Origin: Anaspis maculata
Lineage: Eukaryota > Arthropoda > Insecta > Coleoptera > Scraptiidae
Assembly (NCBI GenBank): GCA_949128115.1
Contig: OX421966.1
Location: forward strand, 35,853,042 to 35,917,041
Reading direction: 5' to 3'
DNA: 64,000 nucleotides
Shown: positions 1 to 13,100 of the stretch, in pieces
Layout: the number at the start of each line of letters is the position of its first letter
Position numbering within the stretch: position 1 is the first letter of the stretch
Notes under the pieces: model-generated
The model's database searches: none
What the model was told of the DNA's origin: nothing
What the model saw: the letters and a program-made list of their open reading frames with translations, nothing else
Translations under genes and position numbers: made by a program

Positions 1-281
1 AGCGGGGGAAGCAACTCATCAGTCTCTCGGAGGGTCAAAACTCAACCTGGAGGGTTCTCGACTCAGCGTGCCCCCAAGGGGACCAAAACACGACTCCGAA
101 GGGTTCCAACTCGACTTTCTCCAGGGGGCCTTTGAGACACATCAGCCGGGGGAAATCGACTCGTCATTTTCCAAGTGGGCTGGGGCTCATCATTGGGGCT
201 TCGACGCATCGGCCTCTAGGAGGGTCGCGACGCAACATAAACGGGTTCTAACTCAGCTTCCTCGAAGGGGACTAAAACTCT
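1..281. repeat. Decayed tandem array, composite unit about 48 bp
   Basis: The sequence alternates a longer (about 27 bp) and a shorter (about 21 bp) module. Each carries a G-rich core (GGAGGG, GGGGGAA, AAGGGG) followed by an ACTC-type box, for example AACTCATCA, GACTCAGCG, GACTCGTCA and AACTCAGC. I count about eleven modules, or five to six composite units, strongly diverged. The array probably continues to the left of the window. It lies inside a long open frame (68-544), but the periodicity is loose in length, so I do not read it as protein repeats. It could instead be a minisatellite or a decayed subterminal repeat of a transposon. Confidence 0.55.
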
Positions 282-3060
282 TCGCTAACAGGCCCGCAGA
301 AGCACTCGGCAGCGGACGTGACAAGTCGGGAGCGGACGGCAGCCCAGGAGGATTGGTCCAGGTACCACGGTCAATCTCCGGCGATATCCTCCATTCCCAG
401 CCATCCGGAATATTTTATTGCATCCAAAACGATCGCGAACGGCGTATAGCCGTGGAATTCCAATGGGTAATTCAATACACTGCGCTGGGACACCGGGTGA
501 CATCACGTGGACATCGGATGATGGCGGCGGCGAGCGGGCGGTAACACGGCGCGTCAACATAGCGGGAGTACGGCAGCAACTAGCTGGGTCAATATGCGGG
601 TGCTTCACTTCATATGCACCAATTCCCCATTTCGTCGGACGTCAAGCAGGGACGGTTGTTGAATGTCGATGATGGGCCAGTAAATTATGTTATAGAGCTT
701 TGCGGGATTTACACGAATGAATTAAATAGCTAGCGACATCTTTTAATGATGCCTTGACTCTGAATATTCACATTCTCATACCTCGATTTCACGGCTTTGA
801 ATAATTTTCCTCCGGAATATTTTCGGCCCGCCAAATGCGGGTGGCTTCATTTTCAATGTTTATATGAATGATAAAAAAAAGACAAAACTTTTATGGCAGA
901 AAAAAGCCGATAAAAAGAAATGTTTTTGTCTTTCTGCTGTCAGCAGTGTCAGCTGTCTCTTTGAAGTTTGAGCCTGTGAAGATGAATATTGACGGCTCTC
1001 TTCATTATAGGAAGCTATGGAAAAATTTGTTGAGTTGGTACGAATGGTACGATGACGAGTTGATGGCAACCAGTTGTCTACATGTGCAATTTTTATTGTG
1101 ACACCTTTCACCGTATCGAGGCGTCATGTACGCGAAAGTGAAATTTTCGAGCATACGCCAGGAATTGTCAGTTTCTTTGGAGTGCTTTGCAGTGTGGACG
1201 ATAAGGGACATTATCTTCACTGGTTGGTAGGTCTCCGCCGAGATTGTTAGGTTTTTGCCGGCCACTTATGATGCCGAAGATGGGCAGTATTCGGATGGAA
1301 AGGCCCACCGCCTAGAGGCTCTATCTTCTGATGCACATCACTGAGTAGTGAGTATTAACTACTCTAGCTTATTATACTGAAGCTAAGGTAAGGTAACCTT
1401 ACAGGAAGCTGTAAGGTATGAAAATATCGAAGGGAATGCACAACACAGTGTACTCACGCGCGTGCCTCGTCTCGTACATTCCAACTCCATAAATTACTGT
1501 CCATAGTTTCCATAAAGAAACAATAAGTTTTTTCTTGGACCGAAAGTTTTTACACTCCATATCTTCACGACATTACAGATTTTCAATTGATTACAGATGC
1601 CAAACGTCGGGCACGCAATTTTGTGTGGTAGAAGTATTCCAATGGCCAATGAAACCATAATCCCTTGCGTTACGTCTACAAACAAGAGCACTTACGGTAG
1701 ATCTGAACGAAATCAAGAGAAGGCCTGCGGTCGTGGCAGAACAAAAAGCCGTGGTTAAACAAATAAATTGCACTGAAGGCCGCCGGCAGAGGTGAAAAGT
1801 GAAAGTACATTTCAAAAAGTGCACAAGGTGTTGATTTTGAAGTAGGAGAGGGAGGGATCTTCAACGACCTCTACGTAAACGTATGGCACTGGAACTGGGA
1901 ATCGAACACCACGTCACGGCACGAATTCTAAAATTGCTTGTCAACACATCAATGTGTAATGTGACATGCGGAATTTTGCAGCATCCGCAAAGCACCTATT
2001 GGTGATGCTGTCAACATTCTCAACCAAAAAGGTTAAAAAATTTGCCACTAGGAGCGTAGTGCTTATATTTTATTCCAACGGGTCCTATAGGCGATTTATA
2101 TTTACAAAAGCGCCACCTGGTGTAGAGCTTGATACTTGTCGTGCAGAATTTTTTTTGAGAACACATACCGGGACGTCTAGTAGCCCTAGGTAGGCACTAG
2201 TAGATACTTGCAATACCCACATCAATGACATGACATTTGACAAGTAAGAATAATGTGAAAGGGGGTCTGGTTTTGTGTCCCCTAGTTGATCTTGTGAATA
2301 GCGTATTTAGCAGGCCACTAGTAGATTTAGTTCCAGAGGTGAGGGCTGGAAGACTGCGCTACCAGCAATGCATTGCATTGCAGTTGCGGTGGAAAAATTG
2401 CGACTGGTGACTGTTATATACCTTACACCTTCCGCAGGCAGATGCAAATATGGTATGCTGCTAGTGCCTGCTGATTGATCTCTTAATCCCCAATGGATCA
2501 CAAAGCGAGCCTAAACCTGGATCTCAACAGTGGGGACACAACAAACGTTTGCGTCCCAATGGGGCTGTATAGGCAAAACAAATTGTAGAGGGCGACGTGT
2601 ACTATGCACCCTTATTTGACATTCTATAAAATGATGGCAATGTCACATTATGTCACATTTGAAGTGGACGGTTTGAATTAAAAAAGTTGTTGAGGTGAAA
2701 AAGCGCTCCGCTTCGAAGGAAAGGAGAAAGAATTGGCGCCAAAGTAGAGAACAGGAAGGTAGGTCCCTGAAGAAACAAATAATAACCCATTATGACGCTG
2801 CTACTTGGGGGTGAGCGAGTTCTCTCCCTGACTATGTCGGGGTAGGTGGATACCTAATGATCTGGGGCCCCATATTTTCTAGCAGAGAGTAGCAGAGTGA
2901 AGAAAATGAAACGATGATGAGGCAGGTAGGATACGATAGTATGAAACTTTCCATAGTTAGGGATTCCAAAGTACCTACCTACTTCTATACAATCACAAAT
3001 TTCGGTGTTTGATCAATAGTTGTTGGAGAAGGCGAGTCAGTATGAAACAATTGTATGAGG
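282..3060. other. Non-coding sequence, no gene seen
   Basis: Positions 282-670 are visibly richer in GC and CpG; the remainder is AT-rich. Short frames here have no recognisable domain or codon signature. A tRNA-type B-box-like string (GTTCGATTCCC read on the minus strand) lies near 1895-1905, but no matching A box was found. ACTAGTAGAT occurs twice, near 2187 and 2314, and short TACCTACCTAC runs occur near 2993. Confidence 0.5.
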
Positions 3061-3104
3061 TTTAGCATCAGCACTCTTTGGACCGAAACGTAAGTAATGG
3101 GCAG

Positions 3105-3270
3105 CCTGTGGGGGCTTAGCATCAGAACGTTATGCCAAGTCTGGGGCACTTGGAGGTAGGTAGGCTGTTACCGGCACGTCCAGGCTACAGGGAGCTGGTA
3201 GAGGATAGTCAGTACCTTGGGCCGTGTATGGGGTTGGCCTGTGAGGGCTTGGCACCGCACGTTCAGCCCG
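3105..3270. repeat. Diverged direct repeat of about 33 bp, 133 bp apart
   Basis: CCTGTGGGGGCTTAGCA at 3105 and CCTGTGAGGGCTTGGCA at 3238 begin two similar 33-bp blocks, each followed by an ACGTT-containing stretch and GCC. A shorter relative, TTTAGCATCAGCAC, lies at 3061. This looks like an old segmental or tandem duplication. Nothing suggests coding. Confidence 0.4.
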
Positions 3271-4862
3271 AATCAGAGGGCAGGCGAATGAATCGTCTAG
3301 CTGTGTCGGACAGTATCTGACAACCATTTTGACTTTTCGAGGGATGAGATCAGCGAAGAGCCTCATTATAGAAAGCCAAGTTACCGGGTTTACGCTGTTC
3401 CTACAAAGCGCCATCTCTTATTTGCATCCAGGAACTATCACTGGCGGGAAATTTGAAATAGCCTATTGCTGAATCCGAAATTTTTCCTTTCACGAAATGT
3501 ACAGAGACTAAAAAGAGATCAAACTAACCACTAAGTTTTTGCCCACGTTGAATTTCAACAATAATATACATGTAAGTGAAGCGAACAAATTTTTCCAACG
3601 GTTCCTTTACTTTAAAACTTTTGTGTCTCACAAAAATAGTTTTATCTGAGGTACCTGTTGGGAAAAAAATTGTTGTTTGAATATGGTACTACACTACATA
3701 GTTAAGTGGTTAGGTTAATATCTATTTAATCAATATACACCTCATGAAGCTGTATTGCTGGCTTCTTTTTATGTCCTAAGAATTGAAAGTCATGAGGTGT
3801 GACATAGCAGCTTTTATTTTTATGAAAATAATATCTGTAAGATAAGTAATAAAAATAAGGCAATGTCACAATTTTACAATATACGTTCTCAATACTAATG
3901 AACATTCAAGATAAAATTGCTGCCTGGGTATATACCTACATATACTGAGTAGGTAGGTACCTGCTCACGTAATTCATAATTTTATTTTTGTTTTATCAAT
4001 TGACCGCAAGAAGCCAAGCTTCTACCTCTGAGGGATTTATACTGCAGTTGTTTAACATGGCAATAAAAGGAAATTTAAGTACTAAAACATTATTTTGATA
4101 AGGTGGTATATCAAAAGCAAGTCAAATGAATTCACAGATTCTTCACAATTCAAAGTTATCGTCATCTAAACATAATACAATAACTAACCATCTAGAATAT
4201 ATGCTGGTGAGTTGAAACAGAAGAAGCAATAAGAATTTTGAGATTATTATAAATTCAGTCATCTCTACATTTGATTAGTTGTATTGGTTGACTGCTTTCG
4301 CCAAAATATTTCAATGCTCGGAACTATTTCATGAAGCTATTTGGCAACTTTTTACTTTAGGTACACTTGGCAAAATTCGAAGGTATTGCTCCGAAAATAC
4401 TGCTTAACAACTCCTCAAGCTTTTGCAAAGTGCAAATTATAAAGTTGTAGAGTAGCTTTATGAAAGAGGCCCATGATTCTCAAGTTTTTCGATTCAGTCC
4501 AGCCGAATCTCAAAAATGCTAGATTATGTCATTTAAAATTAAAAGGAGATTGCAGAGCCTGACTCAAATGGGACCTCGAATGCGACAGAAGAAGTGATAT
4601 ACAGATGAGAAAACAGCTCAGTGCTCAGTGCACAATTTCATTTGGATCCGTATCCGTATGCGATGACAATTTCACAGGCAAAGAAAGCAGCTGTTGAAGT
4701 TGAAGCTATACCGTAGCTTCAGCATGCACTACCATTTTTTGTTGTTCCTGAAGATCTTCCTAGAGCTGCACTACTCTTGTGATGGTGAAGTACGAGTCAC
4801 GACCTTGCCTTCTTGCCGTTCAATATTCGAAGGGGGCATAAAATAACGTAGTGGTCTCCTTC
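3271..4862. other. AT-rich non-coding sequence, no gene seen
   Basis: There is no convincing reading frame. A 10-bp perfect inverted repeat, CACCTCATGA (3738-3747) and TCATGAGGTG (3790-3799), encloses 42 nt. A GAGTAGGTAGGTACCTG motif lies near 3948. Everything else looks like unique intergenic or intronic DNA. Confidence 0.5.
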
Positions 4863-5253
4863 AAGGGTTTTCTGAAATTCCAAAAATACAGCATTTGAGT
4901 ACCTAGAGTTGATCGCAAAATGTTTGGTATGATTTTGAAATACCTGTGCTGTAAGCTGCAGCCGGTATGTACTGCTTCTTCTTTAAAGCTATGATTTTTT
5001 GTGCATCTAGTTTGAAGTCATCTGGCTTTGTGTTCCATGCAAAGAACGCTCCATTTGAAAATTATTTTGTCAGACATGTCGGAAGCATGTTCAAATCTTT
5101 AAAGTTCTGTATATGCTCGTACTTGTTGATTTCCGTTTCAAGAGCTGCTGCGAATATTTGTTCTGGGATGGGGAGTTGGAAGTTGGGATAGATCTCGGGA
5201 TTCTCGAGGTACCTAGAGGTCTTTATTCTTTGAATTGCATCCAGGAACATCAC
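4863..5253 (-). pseudogene. Coding-like minus-strand remnant, unknown protein
   Basis: Read on the minus strand from 5253, an open frame of 63 codons runs to a stop at 5062. The same frame then continues without another stop for about 55 codons to near 4900. The composition is protein-like: aromatic, Pro and Lys/Glu residues are well spread, with segments such as PEIYPNFQLPIPEQIF and, beyond the stop, AWNTKPDDFKLDAQKIIALK. One in-frame stop interrupts otherwise coherent sequence, so a decayed gene fragment or an exon with an unrecognised splice site is likely. I recognise no family. More coding-like minus-strand sequence lies just upstream (5433-5962). A chance open frame remains possible. 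Confidence 0.35.
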
Positions 5254-5432
5254 AAGAAGGTATTCGCAGTCCTAGTTCTTTTCCATGGTTGAAACATCTG
5301 TAACATTCGCAATATGAAACTTGGACCGTTTGTAGGAGTTCGCTCAAAAGTTCATGGAATTTTTACTTCATCAGCATACCTTCTGTGATACTGTTTTGCA
5401 CCGATGTAGCATCCATTATTGTCCATTTCCAT

Positions 5433-5962
5433 TCACCTTCTATCGATTTCGAAGGAAAACCACACTCCGAACCACCGTTTTAAAAAAGTTTGAAACTTGT
5501 CATCCTCGTTCGTGACATGAGACTGCTTTGATTTTGTATTTGAATAGTTTGAGATCGCTGCAAAACGCTGCATATACTGGCGCCATCTTTTATTTGCATC
5601 TAGCAAAATTACTTCGTCTTCGTCTCTTTGCTCTCTGTCTAACTGGCACGGCTCTAACAATCTGACTTGACCACCCCTGGATGAGATGTTGACGGTAGTC
5701 ATTGACAGCAATGGGCGAGCTCAGCAAGTTCCATGGTGGAACCCGTAGATCTAGTTACCAAATATAAGCTGCTGGATGGCTTGGTCGATCCACTATCTGA
5801 TCCACCGCTACCATAAACCAACTGTGGTGGAAAAAATGGCGATTTGGTAGCTGTGACCGTTCGAGAGGCGCATGCGGCATCCACCGATGGCACCCACCAT
5901 AGGACCTGCTGAACGCGCCCAATGTCATTATGGTGACAGCGGTGCATAGTACAATGCGCCAT
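5433..5962 (-). pseudogene. Two overlapping minus-strand open frames, unknown
   Basis: Two minus-strand frames (5699-5962, 87 codons; 5433-5711, 92 codons) overlap by 13 bp in different frames. They lie upstream of the coding-like remnant at 4863-5253. The 5433-5711 frame is rich in charged residues and has a Trp/Phe-rich end (RWFGVWFSFEIDRR). Overlapping frames in one direction could be a frameshifted old coding sequence or chance. No domain was recognised, and no start context or splice signal decides between the options. Confidence 0.22.
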
Positions 5963-8769
5963 TAATTCAGGCTTTTGCCGCTATACAGCCCCATTACCAA
6001 GGTAGCGAACTGTAGAATATAGAATGCAGATCTCCATGTGAGGTCTGAGCAGAAAATCTTTAGAAAAAGGAGACTGACGACGCAGCCAGCCCAAGGTGAC
6101 CTTTTCTGGCGTGCCTACAGTTGGTGTGTGAGGAGGACTCGGTCCACAATCGCTGTCGCTGTTCCTTGGGAGAAAGCTAGGGATGATGCAGAGAAAGGTC
6201 TGCGACGACTCTGGTTATCGCTGTAAGGACCAATAAAGAGCCTGCGGGGTCCCAAAGGTCCACAGAAACAAAAAGTTTGCGGCAGTGCATTGACAAGACA
6301 GCAAAGTGACAGTTTTGACGTGTCTTCAACTGACGTGACAGCCGACGTTGCCTGGCAACTTAGACGTCTTCGAACAATTAATTCCCTAAATCTTCCTACA
6401 CGAATGGACTATTTTCCCCAATAAGGTCAATCGCCTGTAAAATGACTACACGTTCATGATCTGCCTGATGTGGATGTGATAAACCTCGTGAATAACCCAT
6501 TTTTCACAAACATCTCCGGCAATGTTTTGTATGTTCGTTATGAGCCGGTGTGCTGCAAGCCAGGGTGGTGCCATCTGTATCAACAAAACTGGAAAAAGAA
6601 GCCGCCTCGCGGCCCATCCGGGGGACGTAACGGAGGCGGCATCATCCTGTGACGATGGCGGTGGTGGGTGCAGAATGTCATCGCACGCGGCCTGATGTGA
6701 CGGGCATATAATTTGTCATAAAGTTGACACAAACGGACTGCGCCCCCGTGATAAATTACACATCGCGATGCGATGTGCGAAACAATTTAATGCCATTTCC
6801 TCTTTTCTCGCCGCCGCCGGCCCTATTTGCAGTCCCAGCAGCGCCGCCCCCTCTGGAAATTAGTGTGTCGGTGTGTATGCTGTAACGATTTTCGACGGCG
6901 TCGGGCTTATACCTATCTACTGTGGCAAAAGTAGTGTGCTACTGGTGTGGTCTGTGCGAAGCGCCTAAACAAAAGGATGGATGAAACGATGGATGATGGG
7001 GGGGTGAGAATCGAATTTCGCCTCGACGGCGAGGAAGTGGAAGTAGAGATCGACTGTGCTCTGAACTACTATCCCTCCGATTTGTAGTTCGAGGAAGGAA
7101 GGAGTCGTGCCAGGAGTTGTTTCCCCAATTATGTAGTTCAGATCACGTTGTAATTGGGATGGGGGGATGAGAAAATCGATGTAGCGCTTGAATTAATCAT
7201 GAATTAATTATGCTATAATCGCGGTTACTGGAGGCTGATACAGTTTTAGAATCTAATCTCTCAAAGAACAAGGAATAAAGCCGAACCCGAAATTTACGGT
7301 GTCAAAAGTGTACCCAAGCAGCTTGTTTTATTCAGCCCCTTATTGAGAATAGAGTTACAATTGAGGCGTTCAGGCTCCAGGCTCTCCACTGGAGAATTTA
7401 AATGCGATTAAGACTGACTCATGCCTTTGGATAGTAACGTGTTTAGTATTGTGACTAATGTGGTAAACATCAAGGTTTTTTGGTAAATAGATCTTCTTTA
7501 TCTATTTTGTTCCCTGTTGTTTGGTTTGGCTATGATCGAGAAGCCTGACGGTCTTCTCTCTTTCGAAGAAAAGGGGGGATGTTACGGTTTCAAAAATCGA
7601 CTTGGCGATACAGAATAATGGAACCAGGGGAACCAGGGAAAAAAAGAGAGTTGGCTGTTATTTTCGGGGGCTCCGGCTGACTCTGCAAAGAAAGATCCAA
7701 TAACCATCGGCCGAGTAGCGATTCAGTGTTCCTCTGCTGTTCCTGTTGATGGCAAGCAGTACCACCAGTCGAGCAGTCATGTGATGTGCCTCGAGAACCA
7801 AAATTAAGGAAAGCGGCGCTGAACGGCACTCCTAGAACGCCGCACCGCCTTTGGTTGACAGCAACTGTCAGTAATCGCCAACTTCGTTGAAGTGACTATC
7901 TCGGTCCTACTTCTCTCGTCTGTCCAGATGCCAGAGCGTATGGTGAGCTTCTGGAATGTTCAAAGGTACCAAATCAGTTCATTACCTTACCGTCCAATCG
8001 GCGTCTTCACCATCAACGTTGTCAGTTGGTCCAGATTATCAAGATCCTGCTAATCGTTGCGGTTGTCCCGAAGCTCATGCGTTCAAGACTCGTTGATGGG
8101 CAAACCAAGTGATGCCTCTTATCTTTTATTTTACTGTTTTAGAATAAGTTACCTATTTGACATTCAGCGTGTTGTTGTTATATGTATGTACATATTATTA
8201 TTGTCTCTGCGTGAAGTAAGAGACGTTATTAGGGGGGTAGCTATACCGGTTCTCTACACCAATTTCCCTTGTGGTAGGACGGCAGTATGTTGTTTTTCGT
8301 GTAGGTACTCTGTTTCAGTGTCGTCGCTGGAGCTTCGTTGGGCCCTTCGAGTTCTCGCAGCGTCATCGAAAAGGTAGGTACCTACGTTATAGTTTGTAAG
8401 CCAAATCTCGCGGTATTGCTCACCCTTTCTACTGGCGTCCTCTGCGCAACGCCTCTTTATTTTTGTCAACACGCCATGTCAAGTTGAACTGTAAATATTC
8501 TTGAACCTTTTCTTCCCGATCATAAACCTGATTTTTGAAGTATATTCTGTATTTTTAATTCTCACAATCCCAACCATCTCCACCTCCGAATCAATCACTT
8601 TCAATTACGATTTCAACCTGTAATACAGCCCATCACAAAAAAAATTGATTTCTCATAGAAGTAGAAGTAAAACATCAACACCTCAATCTATCATTACCTA
8701 GTTATACGAATTATACAATTCTATTATGGTTCAGCTGATTCCAAACTTTCAATTTAAGCAAATACTGTT
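5963..8769. other. Non-coding sequence with a GC-richer patch near 6.6-6.9 kb
   Basis: No gene is seen. Positions 6600-6900 are richer in GC, with homeodomain-like strings (ATAATTTGTCATAAAG, GTGATAAATTAC) and a perfect short palindrome at 6759-6777. This looks more like a regulatory or conserved non-coding patch than an exon. A perfect 12-bp GTAGGTACCTAC palindrome lies at 8374-8385. Confidence 0.45.
6759..6777. promoter_or_regulatory. Short perfect inverted repeat CACATCGC-GAT-GCGATGTG
   Basis: Eight-bp arms flank three bases, giving a near-complete palindrome rich in CpG inside an otherwise AT-rich region. It sits next to AT-rich homeodomain-like motifs. It could be a dimeric transcription-factor site; the function is inferred only from symmetry. 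Confidence 0.3.
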
Positions 8770-9060
8770 AACAATGCCCGTTAATTGAGAAGCGCGCGTC
8801 CCAAGAGATGCCGCTCACGCCTCGAGAAAAGATGTCGCGTTCTCTTCTTGTACAAACACGGCGAGTTGACACAAAGCCACATCGAATATTTCAATAATGG
8901 GGCAGCCCGGAAGCACATGGCAGACCGCGATAGCAGTATCTTTATTAACTTATCGCGGTCCCCTGCGTTCGCCATGTTTTCTTACTTTTCTCTTCTCCCC
9001 GTTCATACCGACGTGGGCTGATATTGAAAATAAATTTCTTTTGACATTCTTTATGCGGCC
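8770..9060. promoter_or_regulatory. CpG-richer island with a 10-bp inverted repeat
   Basis: The stretch has more CpG than its surroundings and no convincing frame. GACCGCGATA (8923-8932) and TATCGCGGTC (8951-8960) are perfect inverted arms around an 18-nt AT-rich loop. Without cross-species comparison I can only call it a candidate conserved non-coding element. Confidence 0.3.
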
Positions 9061-10068
9061 GTGTATGTATAGGAGAGGCGTGTTTGTTGCGAAAATTGGG
9101 ACAACAAAGTGCAAGAGCGAGCATCAGAGTGTAACAACAATGGGGCAAGAATTATGCATTTTTAAACAGGGCGCCGTTGTATTCATTGTTGCCAAGAACA
9201 CTGAAGCCTCGATTGAAGTTTGAAGCGCGATAGGCTAGTGTCGCCCTCAGTATACCACAATATTTAGTAGGCTGTGAAGAGTGTAACGTTTCCAGTACAG
9301 CACTGCTTACAAACAAAGAAAAACTGCCAATTCATCACCTAACTTTGGAATTAAATCTACAAGAACAGTAGTTGGTAAAGCGAATGTATCTGATTTATGA
9401 TCATAGACCATTCGGGATTACTAACTGACACTGTGACGCTGTCCAGAGAGAGTAAACAATGGGTCTTTCAGGTGTATTTGTAGCGTTATTCTGTGCTGTC
9501 CTAGTCCTGCCGACACTATTAACGTCGTGCTCGCCTATATGTTATAGGCTATAACAGATGCTGATTGCTGATACCATTCTGATACTAACGAACAAGTCAA
9601 GTGTCGGTGGATGAGTATACGGAATTATGACCCTGGTCCATGAAGAGGACATAGGATGCGGGATTGCGAGCTTCAATTAAACGACTGATTGAATTTTTCC
9701 TATTGCTATTAAATTGAACTGATCCTATTTTCCTATTAAAGGAATTTTGATCGACCCTCAGATAAACTTTTTTTTAATACAAGTGTCCCAGAAGAAAGTG
9801 GTTCAGTTTACACTGGAGGTTTCACTTACAAAGAGATGAAGGACCATTTATGCGATTTTCCAACTTCGTTACCGAGCTGTAGCTCTTCATAGAGCCAGTC
9901 GGTAATCAAATGCAAAATCAAATTTCAAATGTTATTTCGACACCTACACTTGCCACTGTCATGTCATGTCACAATGCCGTAGCTACCCGTCCACCATCAG
10001 TCGTTTCGTCCGATGGATACCGTTCACTAGACGCTTGTGCTCGGGACCGCGTAGCCGATTAGCGAAAG
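9061..10068. other. Non-coding sequence, nothing recognised
   Basis: The stretch contains short frames only. No repeat structure, RNA gene or promoter motif stands out. Confidence 0.5.
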
Positions 10069-10158
10069 CTATAGGCTGTCTGATTTCAACATGATTCTAG
10101 TGTCTGTCTTCTAGAATCGCAGCCCACTAGAATCATGTAGAAATCAGACAGCCTATAG
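10069..10158. mobile_element. TA-flanked 34-bp-arm hairpin (miniature foldback)
   Basis: Arms at 10069-10102 and 10125-10158 are reverse complements with one mismatch in 34 bp. They enclose a 22-nt loop that itself contains TCTAGAATC. The outermost bases read CTATAG on both sides, so a TA target duplication around an element beginning TAG is plausible, as for Tc1/mariner-like insertions. The arm layout TATAG-17 nt-TGATTCTAGT matches the arms of the 19724-20413 element. The size also resembles a precursor microRNA, but near-perfect pairing across the whole stem favours a miniature transposon. Confidence 0.75.
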
Positions 10159-13100
10159 TACATTGTTGTTGTAGTATATTGTTTTGAATGCTTTATTGCG
10201 ATCATTTTTCGTCGTCAAGAAGTCTGGAGGAACTAATCAGCAGTTAATCTTATCACTCGATTGATCAAAAGTACGGACAGTGGACCAGGAGGGTAGAAAA
10301 TAACTGGATATTCCCTTTGAAAATGATATGAGTATTTACGGCATATCGGATGGTCCACAGCCGGATGTTGTTATTTCAAGGAAGTCTTCGCGAGTTCGCG
10401 GAGGTATATACCATTTTGTTGAGTAATGAGAGCGGCATTTGCTTTCTTGAACTGAAAAAAACGTTGCCAATTAGTTTAATTACCACAAACACCGAATCAG
10501 CAGAAGTTGAACAACCAAGGTGGGAGAGCGCGCTTCATAAAGCCGCGCGGCATTCACTCCAATTTGTCGCTCTTAAGCCTTCGACACTGACAAAGAGAAT
10601 ACTAAACGCTCCTCCAATAATTCCAACCATGGTTTCAAAGTCTCTTGCATGAGCTGGATGCTGGATGGGCTATGCAGTTTGGAATATTTTAAATTCACAA
10701 AGCTCTGGATGCATTATGCAATATGCTAGAGCATTCTTTGTTAGTAGAAAAAAATATCGCGAACGGCAGATCATAATTTCCATTGTCCGGAGCACACTGT
10801 TGTAACAGGGGTAACTAACAGATCCTCCACCTACATAGGTTTAAATTTTGCACCACCACACAACTAGGCAGGCATGCCGCATGGAGGTGTAGTTACAGTC
10901 GTGCCATTAATGTTTCGTAGGTACAGCAAAATTCTCCTTTTGTAAAAAAAAAAGCTTTTGCCAAAGCGTGCACGCCCGCCCCTGAAATATGACATAGTAA
11001 TCAAAATGTGGCACTGAAGACCGATTCAATCAATAAAACATTGGCAATTCTGTCTACCTAATAACGTAGCTGTTCGACATATTATTTGCACGACTGTACC
11101 TCCTATTTGCACGGAGCATTTTGAGAACTAGCAATTTAATCTGAATATACCTGCTAAAAGAATGAGTTGCGTTCTTTTTCATCTAGCTGCTGGAGGAGGA
11201 TGCCCGAAACAGGATTCACTTCAGGTTACACCTGCGTCATCGCATCGCAATTGCTTAGCAAAAGGTATAAAGGCGCGAGATTTACGAGCTTGGCTCTTGA
11301 GGTAACGATCGTTCGCATCCCTGGATGTCTGGGTAAAATGTGACTCTTGATGGTTGTCGGTGAGCAGTTTCCGAGATGAATTTTATTCCATCCATACTGT
11401 AGCTTGTAACCTGTACCTATACGTGCAGATTTAGTTGAATGGTTGGAAAGAGAGCTTGACAGAATCATTACGGGTCCATTGATAAAATGTCGTGGGTGAG
11501 TTCATGGCTGGATGCCAACTAGCAGTGAGAAGAAGTAATCTTTTACTCACTAAGTATTTAAGTGCGGGATAGAAACGACAGGAGTGAAGAGTGTGGCGAT
11601 AACTGTTCAAGCAAGTATTTAGTAAGATATACGCTAGAATTCAGTTCCAAACCTTGGACCACCACTTCTATATTATTTTACCTTTCTTGAAGATATAAAA
11701 TGTTTGATCTTTTCAGCTTAGCATAATCACAGTCGACACTCTAAAGCTCTTCGCGAACTCTGGATTGTACCAAGCTTCCTGCTTTCACCTACACCTCATA
11801 GCCAAAGCCAATGTTACTATGAATACAATACGAGCTTGATACCTACTGTCAAAGCTATACTGTACTCAACATGTATTATACGTGTATACAACAGCTATAC
11901 CAAAATCGGGTCCCAGGTGAATTAGATCTTTTTCTGATTTATCAGCTATTTCTCCATTATATCGGATATTTTTCCGTTGCTATACATACACAAAACGGGA
12001 AAAAATTCTTCGATCAGCGACTTTCTGACAAAAGAAATGCCGAAGCTGACACAAATCTCCCTCGAACCACTTTAGTAGTGTATGCTATGCTTCATGCTAA
12101 GCATGTTGTATGCTTCTGCTAATGTATTAACTAATCTCTGATACGTATTTGGTGAGAACTGCGGAAAAGTTGAAATGTAGTGAAGCCGTCCAGAAAATTC
12201 TCCATTCAATTAGCTTTGCTGTCGATAAAATCGCATTGAAGCGTCGCTAACAACCGCTGTTACCACGCACTGGAGAAGAGGGTTAAAATAGGCAACCAGC
12301 CATGCACTTGACTTGGCGTTCGCTAGAAAGAAAAGATGGATGCACGAGAAGGTCCGGGAAAAAGGTAAGAACAAAGAAAAATCTCGAGTGTATCAGGGTT
12401 TTCCACCAGGCAAAAGACGAGGGAGAATCGCACCGTGGTCCTGCGGTTTCTAGGGGTGCCTTCCAGCTCCAGCGGCTCGAAACGGGCATCTTCGACTGCT
12501 CCAACTTCCCTAGGACTCAAGTCAGGTGAGTAATTGTAATAAGTAAAAACAAGTAACCTCAGGTTAGGCTTTATCGAGTTTTACTCGTTGTTGGTTTTAT
12601 TTTGTGTATCTTCATTTCTATTTGTGCATGAAGTGTGTGATTTGATTTATTTATTTATTTATTGACTGTATGAATGGGCTCTTTCTGGCGGTAGTAGTAG
12701 CTCGCGATTGGTTTCAGTTGTTTGCATTACTTTCGGCCAATAGCCACCAGGCATGCTGGGCTGGCCACCTCGGTTAAGCTGGCTCAGTAGAAGGTGAAAG
12801 TCCTAGATATACTACTCCAACTGGCGTTAGAGCTGGATGTTGATGCATTCGTTCTCCACTTTCATAGCAAGTAGTGGACATTCCCCATGTTTTCGCTTTT
12901 GTTGGCCTTGCAAGAGCATTCCCATAAACTGTCCGTTAGGTTGTATTTTTGGGTTTTTTTCCCAACAGTCATAATCAAGTTATGTTTATGTTATTTCTCA
13001 TTGATTCACTGTTCCGTGCGGTCACACATATCTTATACATTATGCATTGTTGCTACTTCTACTGTGTGTCTGAAAATCCTTCATCACCTTCATGTCCACG

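Noticed and set aside
1860..1930. tRNA or SINE suggested by GTTCGATTCCC on the minus strand
   Set aside because: No A box at the right distance and no cloverleaf pairing.
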